The notes under the pieces were generated by a model. The model did no database searches. It saw only the letters and a program-made list of their open reading frames with translations, and was not told the DNA's origin. Positions 18,772 through 26,396 of a DNA stretch of 64,000 nucleotides are shown here, one piece after another. The first letter of the stretch is position 1; every line of letters begins with the position of its first letter. Source of the DNA: Sneathiella marina (lineage in GTDB: Bacteria; Pseudomonadota; Alphaproteobacteria; Sneathiellales; Sneathiellaceae); the NCBI RefSeq assembly GCF_023746535.1, contig NZ_CP098747.1, forward strand, positions 1,246,364 through 1,310,363, written 5' to 3'. A program made the translations under genes and the position numbers.

Positions 18772-20088
18772 ATGGTGCCGAGTACACGTATGAAATATGT
18801 TCTTTCAGTTGAAGACAGCCGCCTTTTTGCAAATCAAATAAAACAATCCATTGAAGAGCAGATTGACGATACGATTGTTATAATCGCCTCCTCCATGTCC
18901 GAAGCCATGGAACTGTTAAGATCGGGAAAATACAATTTTCAGTTAGCATTACTGGATTTAAATCTGCCAGATGCCCCTGACGGCGAAATAGTTGATCTTG
19001 TAATTTCTCACAATATTCCAATCTTCGTTTTCTCCTCTCTGATGGAAGAAAAGTTACATAAGCAGGTGTTTTCAAAACCGGTCATTGATTATGTACTCAA
19101 AAACAACACAACCAGTATCTCTAGTCTGATCAAGATGGTGAGACGTTATTTTAAAAATGCCACGACAAAACTACTTTACGTGGATGATAGTAAAACTGCT
19201 CAGCAATTTATATCCAACCTTCTAAAGCGATATAATTTCAATGTGCTTACGGCATCAAGCGGAAAAGAAGGGCTTGAGATACTAGAAAAAAATCTTGATA
19301 TCAGTTTAGTGCTTACAGACTTCATTATGCCAAATATGGATGGCATTGAGCTTACCAAACAGATACGCAAGAATTATCCGAACTGGAATTTGGCAATTAT
19401 CGGCTTGTCGGCCGGATCTGAGCAAAATATCTCTGCTAGGTTTTTGAAATCTGGCGGAAATGATTTCATAAATAAAAATTTCCATCGCGAAGAATTCTTC
19501 TGTCGTATTCACCAGAACATCAATCTTGTAGAGCATATGAACGAACTTCATCATGTCGCGTCCAATGATTTTCTTACGGGTTTGCCGAACAGACGAACAT
19601 TTTTTACCATGGGCGAGACCCTTTTCGAGAACGCTGTTCGTCAGGATATGTCCGCCATAGTTGCGATGATGGATATTGATTTTTTCAAAAGTGTCAACGA
19701 TACATGGGGACACAATATTGGGGATAAGGTCCTACAAGCTGTAGCGGACAAACTTTCAAATAGATGCCGAGCATCAGACCTACTCGCCCGTGTCGGCGGC
19801 GAAGAATTTGCCTTTGTCGGTATAGATATAAATGCCGCACAAGCTAAACAAGTCCTTGATGATTTTAGAACTGCCGTAGAAGAAGTTATTATTGAAGAAA
19901 ATGGTGACGAAATTAGACCGACAATCAGTATTGGATTTACAGATATCGATTTTGCCAATAATTTCGGGAAAGATTTCAATAGCTTGATACAATTTGCCGA
20001 TGAAGCACTGTATCAGGCCAAGGAAAACGGTCGCAACCGTGTTGAAAAATACTCGGAACAGAAAGCATCCCTGATATCAAACGGCTAA
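18772..20088 (+). CDS. Two-receiver diguanylate cyclase response regulator (REC-REC-GGDEF)
   Basis: A cytoplasmic signalling protein of 438 residues. Receiver 1 spans roughly residues 7-120 with phospho-acceptor Asp in LALLDLNLPD. Receiver 2 spans roughly 135-250 with LVLTDFIMPNMDG. The C-terminal cyclase domain has FLTGLPNRRTFF, the metal-binding DIDFFKSVND and the active-site GGEEF. An RxxD inhibitory site (RASD) lies five residues before GGEEF, so product inhibition by cyclic di-GMP is expected. GGAG at 18761 supports the ATG at 18772. No partner kinase gene is adjacent. The arrangement resembles PleD. Confidence 0.93.
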   Translation: MVPSTRMKYVLSVEDSRLFANQIKQSIEEQIDDTIVIIASSMSEAMELLRSGKYNFQLALLDLNLPDAPDGEIVDLVISHNIPIFVFSSLMEEKLHKQVFSKPVIDYVLKNNTTSISSLIKMVRRYFKNATTKLLYVDDSKTAQQFISNLLKRYNFNVLTASSGKEGLEILEKNLDISLVLTDFIMPNMDGIELTKQIRKNYPNWNLAIIGLSAGSEQNISARFLKSGGNDFINKNFHREEFFCRIHQNINLVEHMNELHHVASNDFLTGLPNRRTFFTMGETLFENAVRQDMSAIVAMMDIDFFKSVNDTWGHNIGDKVLQAVADKLSNRCRASDLLARVGGEEFAFVGIDINAAQAKQVLDDFRTAVEEVIIEENGDEIRPTISIGFTDIDFANNFGKDFNSLIQFADEALYQAKENGRNRVEKYSEQKASLISNG

Positions 20089-20568
20089 AATAATAAAAGT
20101 GCGATTGTCTGATTAAACAGGGATACGCGAGACTAAGGCTTGGAATTGCAAATCAAGCTGCTTTTAGAGGCCGGAAATTATCGCGAACAGAGCGGGATGA
20201 ATGTAAATTTTCAGTTTCAGTCTCAATAGTTTTCTGAAACTTTTTTAATCTTTCTCGCGCAATTTTTCCAAACCAAATCTACTTATCGACGGGGACGTGA
20301 CATCCCCATGAAAATGTCTTTCGTTTAACCGTCATGCTGTTTTTCATATATCCCAAATGTAAATTTTACTTGAAATGGAAAATATATTCTATTAACCTTC
20401 AGTCATCTTACATACTGATTTCCGTGGAATATAATTAGAAGAAAGTGCGGCGTTCAAAACTAAATGAAGTCCTTATGGGAATCTGTAAAAGGCAAGATTT
20501 CGTTTCGCCTTTCGAATACATGACTGAAATTAATTTAACTTAACTGATAAATGGAGTGTGATTAAGCT
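20089..20568. other. Intergenic region upstream of the nitrile hydratase operon
   Basis: This 480-base AT-rich stretch has no gene-like frame. It contains the shared 16-base motif at 20368-20383, immediately preceded by a short palindrome, GTAAATTTTAC (20360-20370). It is the only place for the promoter of the amidase/nitrile hydratase operon. Confidence 0.6.
20368..20383 (+). promoter_or_regulatory. Shared regulon motif before the amidase/nitrile hydratase operon
   Basis: ACTTGAAATGGAAAAT matches 13 of 16 bases with the copy at 8965-8980 and 13 of 16 with the copy at 26335-26350. It lies about 190 bases before the amidase start. The function is inferred from recurrence. Confidence 0.45.
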
Positions 20569-22083
20569 ATGACCGTAAAACGCCCGACACAAGGCCAATT
20601 GGAGGAGATTGTTGCTGATCTCGGAATGTCTATGAGCTCAGAACGCGTAGCTGAGTTTCTTGCGGCCATGGAGGGGAATTTCCCCGCCTATGACTTGATT
20701 GAGTCCCTGCCCGATGAGAAACCCATCGTCAAATATCCAAGGACACCTGGTTACCGACCCTCTCCTGAGGAAAACTCACATAATGCCTGGTATGTAAAAT
20801 CTGAAATCAAGGGAAGCGGGAAAGGGAAATTGGTCGGAAAAACGGTTGCCGTGAAGGACAATGTTTGTGTTGCCGGTGTTCCGATGATGAACGGTGCCTC
20901 AACTCTGGAAGGATATATGCCCGACCTCGACGCAACGGTTGTGACCAGGCTGCTGGATGAAGGGGCCGTCATTAAAGGTAAGGCGCATTGTGAATTCTTC
21001 TGTTTATCAGGCGGAAGCCATACGAATGCAACGGGCCCCGTCCATAACCCGCATAAAATGGGGTATGCTTCAGGGGGCTCTTCCTCGGGGAGTGCGGTGC
21101 TGACGGCATTAGGCGAAGTTGATATGGCCATTGGTGGTGATCAGGGCGGTTCTGTCCGATTGCCCTCATCTTTTAGTGGAACCTACGGGATGAAACCAAC
21201 GCATGGCCTGGTTCCTTATAGTGGTGCTATGCCAATCGAAGCCACCATTGATCATCTCGGCCCAATCACCAGAACGGTTGCGGATAACGCCTTGATGTTG
21301 GAAGTCATTGCAGGTGAAGACGGCTTGGATCCGCGGCAATATAACGCAAAATCGGAAGATTATACGGACGCGCTTGGCAAGGATGTCAAGGGCTTGAAAA
21401 TAGGTGTTGTTGGTGAAGGCTTTGGATTTGAAAGCAGTGAAAGTGACGTTGACGATAGCGTTAGGGCAGCAGCAGATCGTTTTGCACAGCTAGGGGCGAC
21501 AGTCAGTGATGTCTCTATTCCCATGCATTTGGCCGGTGCCGCGATTTGGACACCTATTACACTCGAGGGCCTACAGTGGCAGATGATGCATGGTAATGGG
21601 ATGGGAATGAATTGGAAGGGGCTGCATACGACCAGCCTTCTGGATGCACATGCCAACTGGCGGGATCGCGCTGATGAGCTTTCGGACTCCTTGAAAATCA
21701 GTATGTTTGTCGGGGAGTATTTTATTCGCCATTATCGGGGGCATTATTACTCTAAATCAATGAATATCGCGCGCCGACTTACGGCGGCATATGATGACGC
21801 ATTGAAAGAGTATGATTTGCTTTTGATGCCGACAACGCCGATGAAGGCAACGCCGTTGCCGGAGGCCGATGCACCGCTGGCGCTTTACCTGCAACGGGCA
21901 TTTGAGATGGTGCCGAATACGGCGCCGTTCAACGTAACGGGACATCCGGCAATGGCAATTCCCTGCGGCATGCGTGATGGCTTGCCTGTCAGTACTATGC
22001 TGATCGGCAAACATTATGACGAGAAAACAATTTATCAGGCTGCGGATGCTTTTGCCTCATCAGCTGACTGGAAAACAATCTAA
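20569..22083 (+). CDS. Amidase (amidase-signature family)
   Basis: It hydrolyses an amide to acid and ammonia, the second step of nitrile assimilation after nitrile hydratase. The protein has 504 residues, the size of the amidases usually coupled to nitrile hydratases. The Ser-cisSer-Lys triad is visible: Lys in [14 protein letters not shown] (near residue 97), Ser in [12 protein letters not shown], and the nucleophile Ser in [13 protein letters not shown]. It is followed 17 bases later by the nitrile hydratase alpha gene on the same strand. Product acid could be activated by the acyl-CoA synthetase at 14021-15754. Confidence 0.94.
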   Translation: MTVKRPTQGQLEEIVADLGMSMSSERVAEFLAAMEGNFPAYDLIESLPDEKPIVKYPRTPGYRPSPEENSHNAWYVKSEIKGSGKGKLVGKTVAVKDNVCVAGVPMMNGASTLEGYMPDLDATVVTRLLDEGAVIKGKAHCEFFCLSGGSHTNATGPVHNPHKMGYASGGSSSGSAVLTALGEVDMAIGGDQGGSVRLPSSFSGTYGMKPTHGLVPYSGAMPIEATIDHLGPITRTVADNALMLEVIAGEDGLDPRQYNAKSEDYTDALGKDVKGLKIGVVGEGFGFESSESDVDDSVRAAADRFAQLGATVSDVSIPMHLAGAAIWTPITLEGLQWQMMHGNGMGMNWKGLHTTSLLDAHANWRDRADELSDSLKISMFVGEYFIRHYRGHYYSKSMNIARRLTAAYDDALKEYDLLLMPTTPMKATPLPEADAPLALYLQRAFEMVPNTAPFNVTGHPAMAIPCGMRDGLPVSTMLIGKHYDEKTIYQAADAFASSADWKTI

Positions 22084-22100
22084 CTTCAGAGGAGAAACAA

Positions 22101-22709
22101 ATGGCTCACGATCATGATCATCCACATAATAAACCTCTTTCAGAGGTGGAATTGCGCGTCAAGGCGCTGGAATCTGTGCTAACGGAGAAAAAATTAATAG
22201 ATACCGAAGCAATTGACCTCATTGTCGAAACATATGAGACTAAAATTGGCCCGCGAAATGGTGCAAAAGTCGTGGCAAAGGCCTGGACGGACCCGGACTT
22301 TAAAAAACGGTTGCTGGAAAATGCGACTGATGCCATCAAGGAGCTGGGATATTCCGGTGTTCAGGGAGAGGATATGCTGGTGGTCGAGAACACGGACAGC
22401 ATCCACAATATGGTTGTTTGTACATTATGTTCTTGTTACCCGTGGCCAACATTAGGATTGCCGCCCGTGTGGTACAAAGCGGCACCATATCGGGCGAAAG
22501 TTGTAAAAGATCCGCGTGGTGTCTTGGATGATTTCGGCGTGTCAATTCCCGAAGATACTGAAATTCGGGTTTGGGACAGTAATGCCGAACTGCGGTATCT
22601 GGTTCTTCCCAGGCGGCCGGAGGGTACCGATGGCATGAGCGAAGAAGACCTCGTAGAGCTTGTCACACGTGATTCCATGATTGGAACCGGTCTAGCTGCC
22701 TCTGCTTGA
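22101..22709 (+). CDS. nthA: Nitrile hydratase alpha subunit, cobalt type
   Basis: This is the metal-binding subunit of nitrile hydratase, which adds water to nitriles to give amides. It has 202 residues. The metal claw [10 protein letters not shown] has cysteines at 107, 110 and 112. The Thr between the first two marks the cobalt-type enzyme, where iron-type enzymes have Ser, and two of these cysteines are oxidised in known enzymes. The N-terminus HDHDHPHNK is His-rich, which may help metal capture. A GAGGAG ribosome site lies before the ATG. The genes that follow encode the rest of the enzyme and its maturation factors. Confidence 0.96.
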   Translation: MAHDHDHPHNKPLSEVELRVKALESVLTEKKLIDTEAIDLIVETYETKIGPRNGAKVVAKAWTDPDFKKRLLENATDAIKELGYSGVQGEDMLVVENTDSIHNMVVCTLCSCYPWPTLGLPPVWYKAAPYRAKVVKDPRGVLDDFGVSIPEDTEIRVWDSNAELRYLVLPRRPEGTDGMSEEDLVELVTRDSMIGTGLAASA

Positions 22710-22739
22710 AACCAGCCTTACTAACGGGAGATAAAAACA

Positions 22740-23051
22740 ATGAATGGAATACATGATCTTGGTGGAATGGATGGTTTAGGTCCGGTGAAAGCTGAGCAAA
22801 ATGAGCCGGTTTTCCATGATGAGTGGGAAAAGCGAATGATGGGAATGTTTGTGTCCTGCTTTGCGGGCGGACATTATAACGTGGACGAATTTCGCCATGC
22901 GATCGAACGAATGGATCCGGCGCATTACCTGGAAAGCAGTTACTATGAACATTGGCTGTCATCTTTGGAAACTTTGTTGACGGAAAAAGGTGTTGTGACG
23001 CAAGATGAACTTGATGAACGCAAAAAACATATCGCGATGGAGGACGCCTGA
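22740..23051 (+). CDS. Nitrile hydratase beta subunit, N-terminal half as a separate gene
   Basis: The 103-residue product begins MNGIHDLGGMDGLGPV, the classic start of nitrile hydratase beta subunits, and continues through the helical half (HYLESSYYEHWLSSLETLL). It stops where normal beta subunits continue into the SH3-like half. The stop overlaps the next start (TGATG), and the second half is intact, so this looks like a true gene split rather than decay. Such three-subunit arrangements are known in toyocamycin nitrile hydratase and in thiocyanate hydrolase. Confidence 0.9.
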   Translation: MNGIHDLGGMDGLGPVKAEQNEPVFHDEWEKRMMGMFVSCFAGGHYNVDEFRHAIERMDPAHYLESSYYEHWLSSLETLLTEKGVVTQDELDERKKHIAMEDA

Positions 23052-23404
23052 TGCCCTTACTTACAACAGATATCGTTCCAGGCTTATTAGGCACGGGCGC
23101 ATCGGCGCGTATAGATGAGGATATCGCCCCTAAATTTTCGACCGGCGATGCCGTGGAAATCAGGAACATTAATCCGGTTCATCACACCCGTTTACCCCGC
23201 TATGTGCGTGGTAAAAAAGGGACCGTCGACCGGGATCATGGCGTATTCGCCTTTCCTGATACCAGTGCTCACGGTAAGGGTGAAACACCTCAACATGTAT
23301 ATTCTGTCAAATTTTCATTCCAGGAGCTCTGGGGTGAAGATCATAGCGACAACATGTTTTTGTATATTGATATGTTCGACGACTATATGCGAGCAGCATC
23401 ATGA
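23051..23404 (+). CDS. Nitrile hydratase beta subunit, C-terminal half as a separate gene
   Basis: This 117-residue protein is the SH3-like half of the beta subunit. FSTGDAVEIRNINPVHHTRLP and the following arginine-rich YVRGKKGTV are conserved features. The N-terminal 30 residues (MPLLTTDIVPGLLGTGASAR) match the linker normally found between the two halves. It overlaps its neighbours by one base upstream and four bases downstream, so the three genes are translationally linked. The cyclase-like alternative, a sequencing frameshift, is unlikely because both junctions fall at natural domain ends with their own start and stop codons. Confidence 0.9.
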   Translation: MPLLTTDIVPGLLGTGASARIDEDIAPKFSTGDAVEIRNINPVHHTRLPRYVRGKKGTVDRDHGVFAFPDTSAHGKGETPQHVYSVKFSFQELWGEDHSDNMFLYIDMFDDYMRAAS

Positions 23405-23775
23405 ACGATTATATCAAGGGGTCTGACTTAAAAAGAACGCCGCATTTGCCTCATGATGAGGGAGGTCCTGTCTTCGCAGCACCGTGGGAAGCAAAAGCTT
23501 TTGCAATGACACTTGACCTGCACAACCATGGTGTGTTCGATTGGACAGAGTGGTGTGAGATTCTGTCCAGCGAAATAAAAATGGCGCAGGCGGATGGCGA
23601 TCCTGATTTGGGGGATACTTATTATAATCACTGGTTAAATGCGTTAGAAAAACTTGTTACGGAAAAGCAGGTGGCAAGTGTTGAGGATCTGGTTGCTGTT
23701 AAAGAAGATTGGCGGGCGGCGGATGAGCATCGTGGCTTCGGGGAAGCACCTGTTCTCATTAAAGGCGCAGGCTGA
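23401..23775 (+). CDS. Nitrile hydratase activator/accessory protein (p14K/NhlE type)
   Basis: This 124-residue protein resembles the N-terminal half of the beta subunit (PVFAAPWEAKAFAMTLDLH, YYNHWLNALEKLVTEK). Proteins of this type hold the alpha subunit during cobalt insertion and are then exchanged for beta. The start overlaps the preceding stop by four bases. Together with the cobalt-type claw this fits a self-subunit-swapping maturation route. No CobW/P47K-type activator gene is present nearby. Confidence 0.88.
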   Translation: MNDYIKGSDLKRTPHLPHDEGGPVFAAPWEAKAFAMTLDLHNHGVFDWTEWCEILSSEIKMAQADGDPDLGDTYYNHWLNALEKLVTEKQVASVEDLVAVKEDWRAADEHRGFGEAPVLIKGAG

Positions 23776-23817
23776 GTGATTGCTATCTAAATTGTTAGAA
23801 AGAAAAAAGGATAAAAC

Positions 23818-24462
23818 ATGAAAAAATATTTTCTTGCGGCACTCGGCGTACTCGCCAGTGCGACGCCGGCGTTGGCGCATCATCCCTTAGCTGGCCAACC
23901 GATGGAAACCTTCGCCCAAGGTCTTCTTTCCGGCATTGGGCATCCGCTTCTCGGTTTTGATCATTTATTCTTTGTCATCGCGATCGGTGTCGCGGCTTTG
24001 TATACAGGATATGCCAGATTGGCACCTGCGGCATATATCGGTGCAATGTTGGTTGGCTGCTTGATGATGAGCTTCGGGATTGGCCTTCCTTTCAAAGAAG
24101 TTATTATCGGGCTTTCCCTCCTGACGGTTGGCATTGTCGTACTCTCGGGCCGAGCCCTCAGTGTCGCACCAGCTATTGCACTGTTTGCGATTTTCGGGCT
24201 GTTTCACGGCTCCGCCTTTGGCGATTCAATTGCCGCGCAGGAGGCCAGTGTTGGGGCGCCGGTTCTTTTTGGCTATCTGATTGGTCTAGGTGTTCTGCAG
24301 TATGGCATTGCGCTGGCCTCTGGGTATTTAGTTGTGAAGGTTTGGAAAGCGACTGCGGCACAGGCTGTTGAAGCTCGAATTGCCGGCGCTGCTGTTGCCG
24401 GAATGGGAGCTTTCCTAACACTTGAAAATATCGAAGGAATGGTTTTTGGAGCGCTCCTTTAA
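23818..24462 (+). CDS. HupE/UreJ-family metal permease, candidate cobalt importer
   Basis: A 214-residue membrane protein with a signal-like start (MKKYFLAALGVLASATPALAHH) and six hydrophobic segments. It carries the HupE/UreJ signature HPLLGFDHLFFVIAIG near residue 41, whose His and Asp bind metal, and a second histidine motif, FGLFHGSAFG. Characterised relatives move nickel or cobalt. It is the last gene of the cobalt-type nitrile hydratase operon, 42 bases after the activator and just before a strong terminator. That is where other nitrile hydratase clusters carry a NiCoT-type cobalt transporter (NhlF). Cobalt uptake is therefore the likely role, by inference. Confidence 0.88.
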   Translation: MKKYFLAALGVLASATPALAHHPLAGQPMETFAQGLLSGIGHPLLGFDHLFFVIAIGVAALYTGYARLAPAAYIGAMLVGCLMMSFGIGLPFKEVIIGLSLLTVGIVVLSGRALSVAPAIALFAIFGLFHGSAFGDSIAAQEASVGAPVLFGYLIGLGVLQYGIALASGYLVVKVWKATAAQAVEARIAGAAVAGMGAFLTLENIEGMVFGALL

Positions 24463-24540
24463 AGCTCGGAACCTTCGTTAGAGAATTAAGGTAAAGCATT
24501 GCACATATGTGTGTATTGCAGCGGCACCTAAGTTTACAAT

Positions 24541-24584
24541 GCCGAAAGTATGGATTATCTGTTGATCCATACTTTCGGCTTTTC
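24541..24584 (+). terminator. Strong intrinsic terminator ending the nitrile hydratase operon
   Basis: A perfect 15-base stem (24541-24555 with 24565-24579, GCCGAAAGTATGGAT and its complement) with a 9-base loop is followed by TTTTC. It cleanly separates the operon from the oxidoreductase gene downstream. Confidence 0.88.
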
Positions 24585-24632
24585 TGTCAAAAAATTTAGA
24601 CTTCCCGGCAAAAAGGATGGACCTTAATACCC

Positions 24633-25769
24633 ATGACTGGATTATTTGATTCCATACAGCTGCGTGGCATTACCCTGAAAAACCGGATTGCTGTTTCTCC
24701 CATGAGTCAGTATCGAGCCAAAAATGGATATGCCAATGATTGGCACTTGGTTCATCTCGGACGCTTTGCTCTGGGCGGGGCGGGGCTGGTTTTTGCAGAG
24801 GCAACAGCAGTAGAAGCTGATGGTCGTAGAACACATGGTGATCTGGGGCTTTGGGAAGACCAACAGATAGAGCAGTTACAACCGGTGACCAAATTTATTG
24901 CGGCGGAAGGCTCGGTTGCGGGAATTCAGCTCGGTCATGCGGGGCGTAAAGCATCAGAACGGCGACCCTGGCACGGAGAAACACCTGTAGATGAACAGGA
25001 TATTCTGGAAAGGAATGAAGCGCCCTGGACAGCCATCGCGCCATCAAAAATCCCTTATGCAGATGGATGGCCAAGCCCGATTGAGATGTCAGAGGCACAA
25101 ATAGAAAAAACCCTTCAGGCGTTTAAGTCGGCTGCCAGACGTTCCGCAGAAGCCGGCTTCAGGGTTATAGAAATATATGCCGCACATGGCTTTCTGGTAC
25201 ATCAGTTTCTCTCGCCAATTACCAACAAAAGAACAGATAAATGGGGTGGGGATGCGCAGCGACGGTGTCGTTTTGCAATAGAGGTTGCGCGAGCGGTCCG
25301 GTCAGATTGGCCAGAAGAGTATCCACTGATCTTTCGCCTGTCTGCGACTGACTGGCTGGAAGGCGGACTTGAAATCGAAGATGTTGTCGAAATTGCCCGA
25401 GCACTTGCCGCCGAAGGCGTCGATATGATTGATTGTTCCACCGGAGGAATTGGGGGAAGAGAACGTCCGAAACGGATGAAAATCGAGCAGGGATTTCAAG
25501 TACCGTTTGCGGATCGTATTCGTGAGGAGGCGGGAATCGCCACCATGGCCGTTGGCTTTCTTTGGGACGCCAAGGCCTGCCAGGCCGTTATTGATACCGG
25601 GAGTGCCGATATGATCGCAATGGCAAGAGAATTTCTTGATGATCCAAACTGGCCATTACATGCTGCTGCGGAACTTGGCGCTGACGAAAGATATTCAAAA
25701 TGGCATAGCGAATTTGGCTGGTGGCTCGATAAACGAGAGCGCCTTGTTCGCAAACTCGGGTTACGTTAA
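24633..25769 (+). CDS. NADH:flavin oxidoreductase, old yellow enzyme family (YqjM-like)
   Basis: This FMN-dependent ene-reductase has 378 residues. It has the N-terminal ISPMSQ-like segment IAVSPMSQYRAKNG, the substrate-binding IQLGHAGRKAS where the YqjM class has His-His or His-Asn sites, catalytic Tyr in RVIEIYAAHGFLVHQFLSP, and C-terminal FMN phosphate-binding residues in ADMIAMAREFLDDPNW. The ATG at 24633 has AAGGATGG upstream. The physiological substrate is unknown. It lies after the operon terminator, so it is transcribed separately. Confidence 0.93.
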   Translation: MTGLFDSIQLRGITLKNRIAVSPMSQYRAKNGYANDWHLVHLGRFALGGAGLVFAEATAVEADGRRTHGDLGLWEDQQIEQLQPVTKFIAAEGSVAGIQLGHAGRKASERRPWHGETPVDEQDILERNEAPWTAIAPSKIPYADGWPSPIEMSEAQIEKTLQAFKSAARRSAEAGFRVIEIYAAHGFLVHQFLSPITNKRTDKWGGDAQRRCRFAIEVARAVRSDWPEEYPLIFRLSATDWLEGGLEIEDVVEIARALAAEGVDMIDCSTGGIGGRERPKRMKIEQGFQVPFADRIREEAGIATMAVGFLWDAKACQAVIDTGSADMIAMAREFLDDPNWPLHAAAELGADERYSKWHSEFGWWLDKRERLVRKLGLR

Positions 25770-25829
25770 CTGCCGACAAATTTCATGTGAGCTGCGAGGC
25801 TGTTCGATCCATTGCTGGCGAGGCGCACT

Positions 25830-26273
25830 TCAATTTAGGTGAGGAGCTTCGTCAATAATTTCATTCAACAGTCTTTTCAATCGCTCGACCTTGTCAGATC
25901 CGATATTGGAATTAAATTGACTATGGAATTCAACGGCATGTGTGTTTAGCCTCTGATGCAGTTCCAGTCCTGAATTTGTAATAAAAACAAGGACTTTCCG
26001 TTGATCATTTTGATCCAGTGAGCGATGGATCAGGCCATTGGCAACCATTTTATCGAGCATTTTTGTTAAAGCTGGATGGTTCATGAGCACTATTCCGGCC
26101 AGATCACCCATAGACCGGCCTTTTTCGTCGCTGAGGACATCCAAAATGCGCCAATGCTCAACCTGGACGCCTTCCAACCGCAATCTTTGCTCGAACTTGA
26201 GATGTACTTCCCGATGTGCTTGTGCCAGCACATAAGCCAAGTTGTCCGTAATTTTTTCTTTTGTAATGCTCAT
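25830..26273 (-). CDS. MarR-family regulator, NhhD-like position
   Basis: A 147-residue winged-helix regulator (GRSMGDLAGIVLMNHPALTKMLDKMVANGLI as recognition region, followed by a basic wing). It is divergent from the AmiC-like gene, with a 123-base space between the two. In Rhodococcus nitrile hydratase clusters a MarR-type protein (NhhD) and an AmiC-type protein (NhhC) together control induction by the amide product. The same pair here, beside a nitrile hydratase operon, suggests the same job. The first Met is the only good start. Confidence 0.88.
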   Translation of the reverse strand: MSITKEKITDNLAYVLAQAHREVHLKFEQRLRLEGVQVEHWRILDVLSDEKGRSMGDLAGIVLMNHPALTKMLDKMVANGLIHRSLDQNDQRKVLVFITNSGLELHQRLNTHAVEFHSQFNSNIGSDKVERLKRLLNEIIDEAPHLN

Positions 26274-26334
26274 TTTCAGTGTGCGCCTTCTACTGATTTT
26301 ATGCCAGATTTACATTATTACTATTCCACTGTAT

Positions 26335-26353
26335 ACTTAATTTGGAAAATTAA
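26335..26353 (+). promoter_or_regulatory. Shared regulon motif in the MarR/AmiC-like divergent promoter
   Basis: ACTTAATTTGGAAAAT (26335-26350) matches the nitrile hydratase upstream motif at 13 of 16 bases. Within it, TTAATTT-GGA-AAATTAA (26337-26353) is a perfect palindrome with a 3-base centre, a typical operator shape. It lies between the two divergent start codons. Confidence 0.55.
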
Positions 26354-26396
26354 TTTATTATATGACGAATTTCCTCAATGGAAAGAGTTAAAGTGC

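Noticed and set aside
23040-23060. A sequencing frameshift as explanation for the two-gene nitrile hydratase beta subunit
   Set aside because: Each half has its own start, stop and natural domain boundary, and the overlap TGATG is typical of coupling, so a real split is more likely.
24481-24540. A small RNA between hupE and the terminator
   Set aside because: Only one stem, the operon terminator, is supported. No promoter or further structure is visible.
26076-26396. An N-terminal extension of the AmiC-like gene
   Set aside because: It runs across the divergent MarR gene and its promoter, and the family similarity starts only after 26397.
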